This document shows, in pieces, positions 60,986 to 64,000 of a DNA stretch of 64,000 bases; position 1 is the stretch's first letter; each line of letters starts with the position of its first letter. The DNA is from Eggerthella lenta DSM 2243. Its GTDB lineage: Bacteria; Actinomycetota; Coriobacteriia; Coriobacteriales; Eggerthellaceae. Location: the NCBI RefSeq assembly GCF_000024265.1, contig NC_013204.1, positions 3,568,261 through 3,632,260 of the forward strand, in the 5' to 3' direction. The position numbers were made by a program, and so were the translations under genes. Below the pieces are notes generated by a model. The model saw nothing but the letters and a program-made list of their open reading frames with translations, made no database searches and had not been told where the DNA came from.

Positions 60986-61092
60986 TTTAGCGTAAGGACA
61001 AAGGAGAATCAGGTTTAAGGCGATTCGCTTTCGAAACACGAAGGGAGACGGGGGAGCCATCATCGAAAGTCTCGATTGAAAGGAACTTCTAA

Positions 61093-61108
61093 TGTTTCAC
61101 GTGAAACA
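61093..61108. promoter_or_regulatory. parS site 25 (exact, in 28-bp palindrome)
   Basis: Exact TGTTTCACGTGAAACA in a 28-bp perfect palindrome (61087-61114), directly after the khpB terminator in the direction of that operon, so two stacked hairpins end the rpmH-khpB transcript. Confidence 0.95.
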
Positions 61109-61115
61109 TTAGAAA

Positions 61116-61141
61116 CAAAAACCCGCACCTTTCGATGCGGG
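61116..61141 (-). terminator. Terminator of the rpmH-khpB operon
   Basis: Minus strand CCCGCA-N8-TGCGGG followed by TTTTTG, 28 bases after the khpB stop. Confidence 0.85.
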
Positions 61142-61168
61142 CTTGCGGCTAAACTGAGACTTACAAGT

Positions 61169-61690
61169 TTAGCGAGGAAGAATCACCACATGACGGGCGC
61201 TGCCTTCGCCTTCAGATGCCGTCTCCACACGGTCGTCGTCGCGCAGGCAGATGTGCACGATACGACGCTCGTACGGCGTCATCGGACGAAGCTTGATGCT
61301 GCGGTTCTGGCTAGCTGCGCGGTTCGCGGAAGAACGGGCAATCGATTCGAGCTTCTCGCGCTGACGGCTCTTGTAACCTTCGACGTCCACGATGACCGGG
61401 TAACGGAACCCGATGGTGCGCACGGTAATCGCCGACACGAGGAACTGCAGAGCATCGAGCGTCTTGCCGTGACGGCCAATCAGCACCGCCAGATCGTCGC
61501 CCGTGATGTCGAGGATCAGCTCGCCTTCGTCGCCTTCGTACTCGTCGATGGTCACTTCGCCCACCTCGAAGTACTTGAGAATATCCTGGAGCGCTCCGAT
61601 CGCCGTATCGGCAATGCGATCCAGATCCTCGTCGGTCAGTTCAGCGGGTTCCTCATCAAGAGGCTTCTCATCAACCAATTCTTCAGCCAT
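61169..61690 (-). CDS. khpB: KhpB/Jag RNA-binding protein
   Basis: 173 residues with an acidic N-terminus (no full Jag-N domain), a KH domain (GDDLAVLIGRHGKTLDALQF, about 65-84) and an R3H domain (REKLESIARSSANRA; PMTPYERRIVHICLRDDDRV). It binds RNA and in other bacteria works with KhpA in cell-elongation control. It is the usual gene after yidC at oriC. A parS lies directly upstream of its GAGGAG ribosome site. Confidence 0.93.
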   Translation of the reverse strand: MAEELVDEKPLDEEPAELTDEDLDRIADTAIGALQDILKYFEVGEVTIDEYEGDEGELILDITGDDLAVLIGRHGKTLDALQFLVSAITVRTIGFRYPVIVDVEGYKSRQREKLESIARSSANRAASQNRSIKLRPMTPYERRIVHICLRDDDRVETASEGEGSARHVVILPR

Positions 61691-61706
61691 GACAGACTCC
61701 TCAATG

Positions 61707-61722
61707 TTTCACGTGAAACAAT
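61707..61722. promoter_or_regulatory. parS site 26 (exact, between yidC and khpB)
   Basis: Exact TGTTTCACGTGAAACA in a 37-base gap within an operon, 3 bases before the khpB ribosome site (GAGGAG). It is the most origin-proximal site seen here. Confidence 0.95.
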
Positions 61723-61727
61723 CGCGG

Positions 61728-62513
61728 TTACTTGCGCTTCGTCGTATCCTTCTTGGTCGGACGGGGCTTCTTCTGCTTGCGGGTCACGTCCACCTCGATA
61801 GGCTTCACTTCGATGGTTTCAGCGGCCTCGGCGTCGCGCTTCTTCATGATGCGCATGGAGATCTGCTGCTGCGCAATGCCCATGAGGGAGGACGCGCCCC
61901 AGAACAGAAGCACGCCGGCGGGCGAGCTCCAGCTGATCCAGAGCATGAACACGCTCATCACAGCGGCCATGATCATGGTCTGCTTGCGCTGCGGGTTGTC
62001 CTTGTTTCCCATCTGCATGAGAACCATGGGCAAAAACGTGGCGCCCGCGAAGATCACCATAAGGATCAAATAGGGAACAAACGTTCCAAAACCAACGGCC
62101 AGAGCCTCAGAAGGCCTCATAACCAAGCTGGGAACCAGGTTATAGAACTCGTAGGTGGTGCCCGATGTGCGCGAACCCATCTCGCTGAGCACTTGAAACA
62201 ACGCCATGAAGATAGGCATCTGCAGCAGCATGGGCAGACAGCCCGCCAGCGGGTTGAACTTCACCTCGGCGTAGAGCTTCTGCATCTCTTCCTGCAAGCG
62301 AGGCTGATCGTCAGCGTACTTGCGCTGCAGCTCCTGCATGAGCGGCTGCACCTTCTGCATCTGAAACGACGATTTCGTCTGCTTGTGCATCAAAGGTGAG
62401 ATCAGAATACGGAAGATGACCGTCACGATGATGATGGCCAGGCCCCAGTCGCCGCAGAAGTCATAGAAGAAATGGATAATGTCGAATATCCAGTCCTTAA
62501 ATACGTCCCACAT
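61728..62513 (-). CDS. yidC: YidC membrane-protein insertase
   Basis: 261 residues, short Gram-positive type. TM segments at GDWGLAIIIVTVIFRILISP (the Arg that contacts substrates is in IFRILI), then KFNPLAGCLPMLLQMPIFMA, FVPYLILMVIFAGATFLPMV and IMAAVMSVFMLWISW, with the cytoplasmic hairpin QPLMQELQRKYADDQPRLQE. The basic C-terminal tail (KQKKPRPTKKDTTKRK) binds ribosomes in related proteins. There is no obvious lipoprotein signal at the N-terminus. Confidence 0.95.
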   Translation of the reverse strand: MWDVFKDWIFDIIHFFYDFCGDWGLAIIIVTVIFRILISPLMHKQTKSSFQMQKVQPLMQELQRKYADDQPRLQEEMQKLYAEVKFNPLAGCLPMLLQMPIFMALFQVLSEMGSRTSGTTYEFYNLVPSLVMRPSEALAVGFGTFVPYLILMVIFAGATFLPMVLMQMGNKDNPQRKQTMIMAAVMSVFMLWISWSSPAGVLLFWGASSLMGIAQQQISMRIMKKRDAEAAETIEVKPIEVDVTRKQKKPRPTKKDTTKRK

Positions 62514-62559
62514 GTTCAGTTGTTCCTTCCTCTATACCAAAGAAGCCCGCGCGACGACC

Positions 62560-62793
62560 TCAAGGAACAGGATCGTAGCCGTGCGAACCCCCCGGACGAC
62601 AACGTAGCACACGCTTCACCGTGAGCTTGAGACCCCGGCAGAACCCGTAGCGCTGGAAGGCTATGAGCCCGTATTCGGAGCACGTCGGCGTGAAGCGGCA
62701 GCAAGAAGGGAACAGAGGGGAAATGGCAGCCCGGTAGAAGGTGACGAGAAACACCGCCACTTTGCACGGCACCTGTTTCAGAAATGCCTTCAT
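62560..62793 (-). CDS. yidD: YidD, membrane-protein insertion efficiency factor
   Basis: 77 residues. Family signature complete: VTFYRAAISPLFPSCCRFTP, TCSEYGLIAFQRYG and RVLRCRPGGSHGYDPVP. It has an amphipathic N-terminus for membrane association. Conserved place between rnpA (11-base gap) and yidC. Confidence 0.95.
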   Translation of the reverse strand: MKAFLKQVPCKVAVFLVTFYRAAISPLFPSCCRFTPTCSEYGLIAFQRYGFCRGLKLTVKRVLRCRPGGSHGYDPVP

Positions 62794-62804
62794 TCCTCTC
62801 GTCC

Positions 62805-63131
62805 CTAACGTAATTCAGCCCGCTTCAACGTCTCAGCACATGCTGTATGCACTTTACTATAAGAACTCTTCATGATACCCGACTTCGCGAGAAATATCAC
62901 ATCGTAGCCCGCCCACGGACCGCCCAGATCGTGACATATGGCTCGCATGCGTCGTTTAGCGCTGTTGCGCCATACCGCGTTCCCTGACTTTTTACCCGCA
63001 ATAAAAGCAACACGACCTTGCTGGCCGTGCTGCTTCGTGGGTAACACTATGAACGTAAGGTACGGCGTATGCAGACGCTTACCGCATGAGAACAGATCGG
63101 AGATATCCCCGCGGGATTTAATGGTCTCCAA
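62805..63131 (-). CDS. rnpA: RnpA, RNase P protein subunit
   Basis: Protein cofactor of RNase P for tRNA 5' maturation. 108 residues from TTG 63131 (ETIKSRGDISDLFSCGKRLH at the start, RVAFIAGKKSGNAVWRNSAK with the RNR-like basic helix, and RMRAICHD). The N-terminal start is uncertain: the frame stays open through most of rpmH with an ATG at 63224. TTG 63131 fits the family length and lies 13 bases after rpmH. Confidence 0.9.
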   Translation of the reverse strand: METIKSRGDISDLFSCGKRLHTPYLTFIVLPTKQHGQQGRVAFIAGKKSGNAVWRNSAKRRMRAICHDLGGPWAGYDVIFLAKSGIMKSSYSKVHTACAETLKRAELR

Positions 63132-63144
63132 CCTAAAGCTCTCT

Positions 63145-63279
63145 TTACACGCAGAGACGCTTGCGCCCCTTGGCGCGACGAGCAGCCAGCACCTTGCGGC
63201 CGCCCTTCGTCGACATACGAGCACGGAAACCGTGGCACTTAGCCCGCTTACGAGTGTTAGGTTGATACGTGCGCTTCAT
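63145..63279 (-). CDS. rpmH: Ribosomal protein L34
   Basis: 44 residues: [20 protein letters not shown] at the start and [19 protein letters not shown] at the end, the universal L34 pattern. ATG 63279 is preceded by AAAGGGAA. First gene of the leftward origin-flanking operon. Confidence 0.97.
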   Translation of the reverse strand: MKRTYQPNTRKRAKCHGFRARMSTKGGRKVLAARRAKGRKRLCV

Positions 63280-63315
63280 ATTGATTCCCTTTCATGGTTT
63301 TAGAGCAACCTCGAA

Positions 63316-63343
63316 AGTATAGCTCACGTTACGGGGGAGTCAA
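63316..63343 (-). promoter_or_regulatory. rpmH promoter
   Basis: Minus strand TTGACT (63338-63343), 16-base spacer, TATACT (63316-63321), about 37 bases before the L34 start codon. Confidence 0.8.
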
Positions 63344-63379
63344 GGAAAACTCACAAGAAGGGTTCATGATTTTTTCCAG

Positions 63380-64000
63380 GTCGCTTCGAATAGAACGAAC
63401 CCAAGGGAAGGTCTCTTCGCCGTGGAAAACCTCGAAAGTTTGTTCTGAATGTCCTCGACCATGCTTGGATGGCTATTTTTTCAACCGTTTTCCTCTTTTT
63501 TGCGCAGCTCTATTGTGGAAAATGTTGAAAACTCTCGATTCATTCGAGAGCCGTTGTGGAAATCTCTAACGTCATCGGTTTGTCAAGGGATATTTTCTCA
63601 TTCTTTTACAAGCCTCTCATCAGGCATAAAAGGTGATCGTAGTTATTAACAAAGCTTTGACCTGGTGTTATATATTGCTTGCCGTGTGATTCACCCATAC
63701 GACCGGGCAATATGTTACCCAATCTTCACGTAAACGAATTCAAACGGTCACGTCCTGCCGGAGGACGCGTTTCGGCCCAGGAAGCGCCAATCCGCTTGGA
63801 GGCTATCAACATTTTTGCACGTTTTTCACCAACGTTCGTACGTTTTCCAGAATACGTTCTTCAACGTTTTCCACATTTTCTGAATAGAAAGTGGAAAACG
63901 TTGAAAAGCCCATGTGGAAAGCAGTGCAGGATTTAGAAATAGATGAATACAAAGTTTTGAATGCTATGAATTCCCCAGGTGGATAGATTCAGAATCGAAA
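63380..64000. other. Chromosomal origin region (oriC), partial
   Basis: AT-rich, gene-free DNA upstream of rpmH. DnaA-box-like 9-mers (TTTTCCACA and complements) are at 63514-63522 (exact, minus) and 63867-63875 (exact, plus), with one-mismatch copies at 63421-63429, 63555-63563, 63890-63898 and 63913-63921. A stretch with TTATTAAC and TTATATATTG (about 63640-63685) between the two groups could be the unwinding element. No parS lies here. dnaA is expected just right of the window. Confidence 0.85.

Overview
The window looks like a high-GC actinobacterial chromosome of the Eggerthellaceae type (Eggerthella or a close relative, class Coriobacteriia). This rests on the HspR-type dnaK operon, the gut-anaerobe gene content (NikR/HypE, electron-bifurcation-style flavoproteins, CoA-transferase cluster) and overall protein style; the genus is an inference. 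The right end is the replication-origin flank. The order rpmH-rnpA-yidD-yidC-khpB-rsmG-parA-parB leads into an AT-rich stretch with DnaA-box-like 9-mers (63.4-64.0 kb), so dnaA should lie just past base 64000.

Layout: 0-5.3 kb is a heat-shock operon read leftward (dnaK-grpE-dnaJ-hspR-clpB) behind a sigma70-like promoter that overlaps a degenerate HspR operator. 5.5-8.4 kb holds a ferredoxin, hypE, nikR and small unknown genes (nickel/hydrogenase theme). 8.5-17.5 kb holds phosphohexomutase, galE, a diguanylate cyclase, an LCP cell-wall ligase, an XRE regulator, a VanZ-like protein and a HAD phosphatase. A tRNA-Gly(CCC) at 17.5 kb is followed by an AbiEi/AbiEii toxin-antitoxin pair. 20-28 kb holds an ECF importer plus a heterodimeric ABC pair in one leftward operon, divergent from a MATE exporter, with two copies of one 16-bp palindromic operator between them. 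28.4-31.7 kb holds a hybrid histidine kinase and a GntR-type regulator with two DNA-binding domains.

32.6-46 kb is one long rightward cluster: MFS transporter, two class III CoA-transferases, an acyl-CoA dehydrogenase, a BaiB-like acyl-CoA ligase, a crotonase, two MaoC-like proteins, etfBA, fixCX and a MarR regulator. Together they read as import, CoA activation, and dehydrogenation/hydration (or the reverse, reductive direction) of a carboxylic acid, with electrons passing through ETF to FixCX. The substrate is unknown. Gaps within the cluster carry strong hairpins, and two carry 150-190 bp nested palindromic elements.

46-57 kb holds a zinc-ribbon microprotein, an apparently dead M28-peptidase-like membrane protein with a disordered insertion of roughly 600 residues, a membrane coiled-coil protein, an exonuclease-DinG helicase fusion, ddl and rlmN.

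The most striking feature is a set of 26 parS centromere sites (24 exact copies of TGTTTCACGTGAAACA and 2 identical one-base variants) scattered from 7.0 to 61.7 kb, 13 of them within 4.6 kb around parAB/rsmG. Many are embedded in much longer perfect palindromes at gene 3' ends, where they would also act as terminator hairpins. Others sit next to the -10 boxes of parA, rsmG and rlmN. This suggests that chromosome segregation, transcription termination and promoter control share the same DNA. Two 164-175 bp MITE-like repeats (10.2 and 19.6 kb) are also present.
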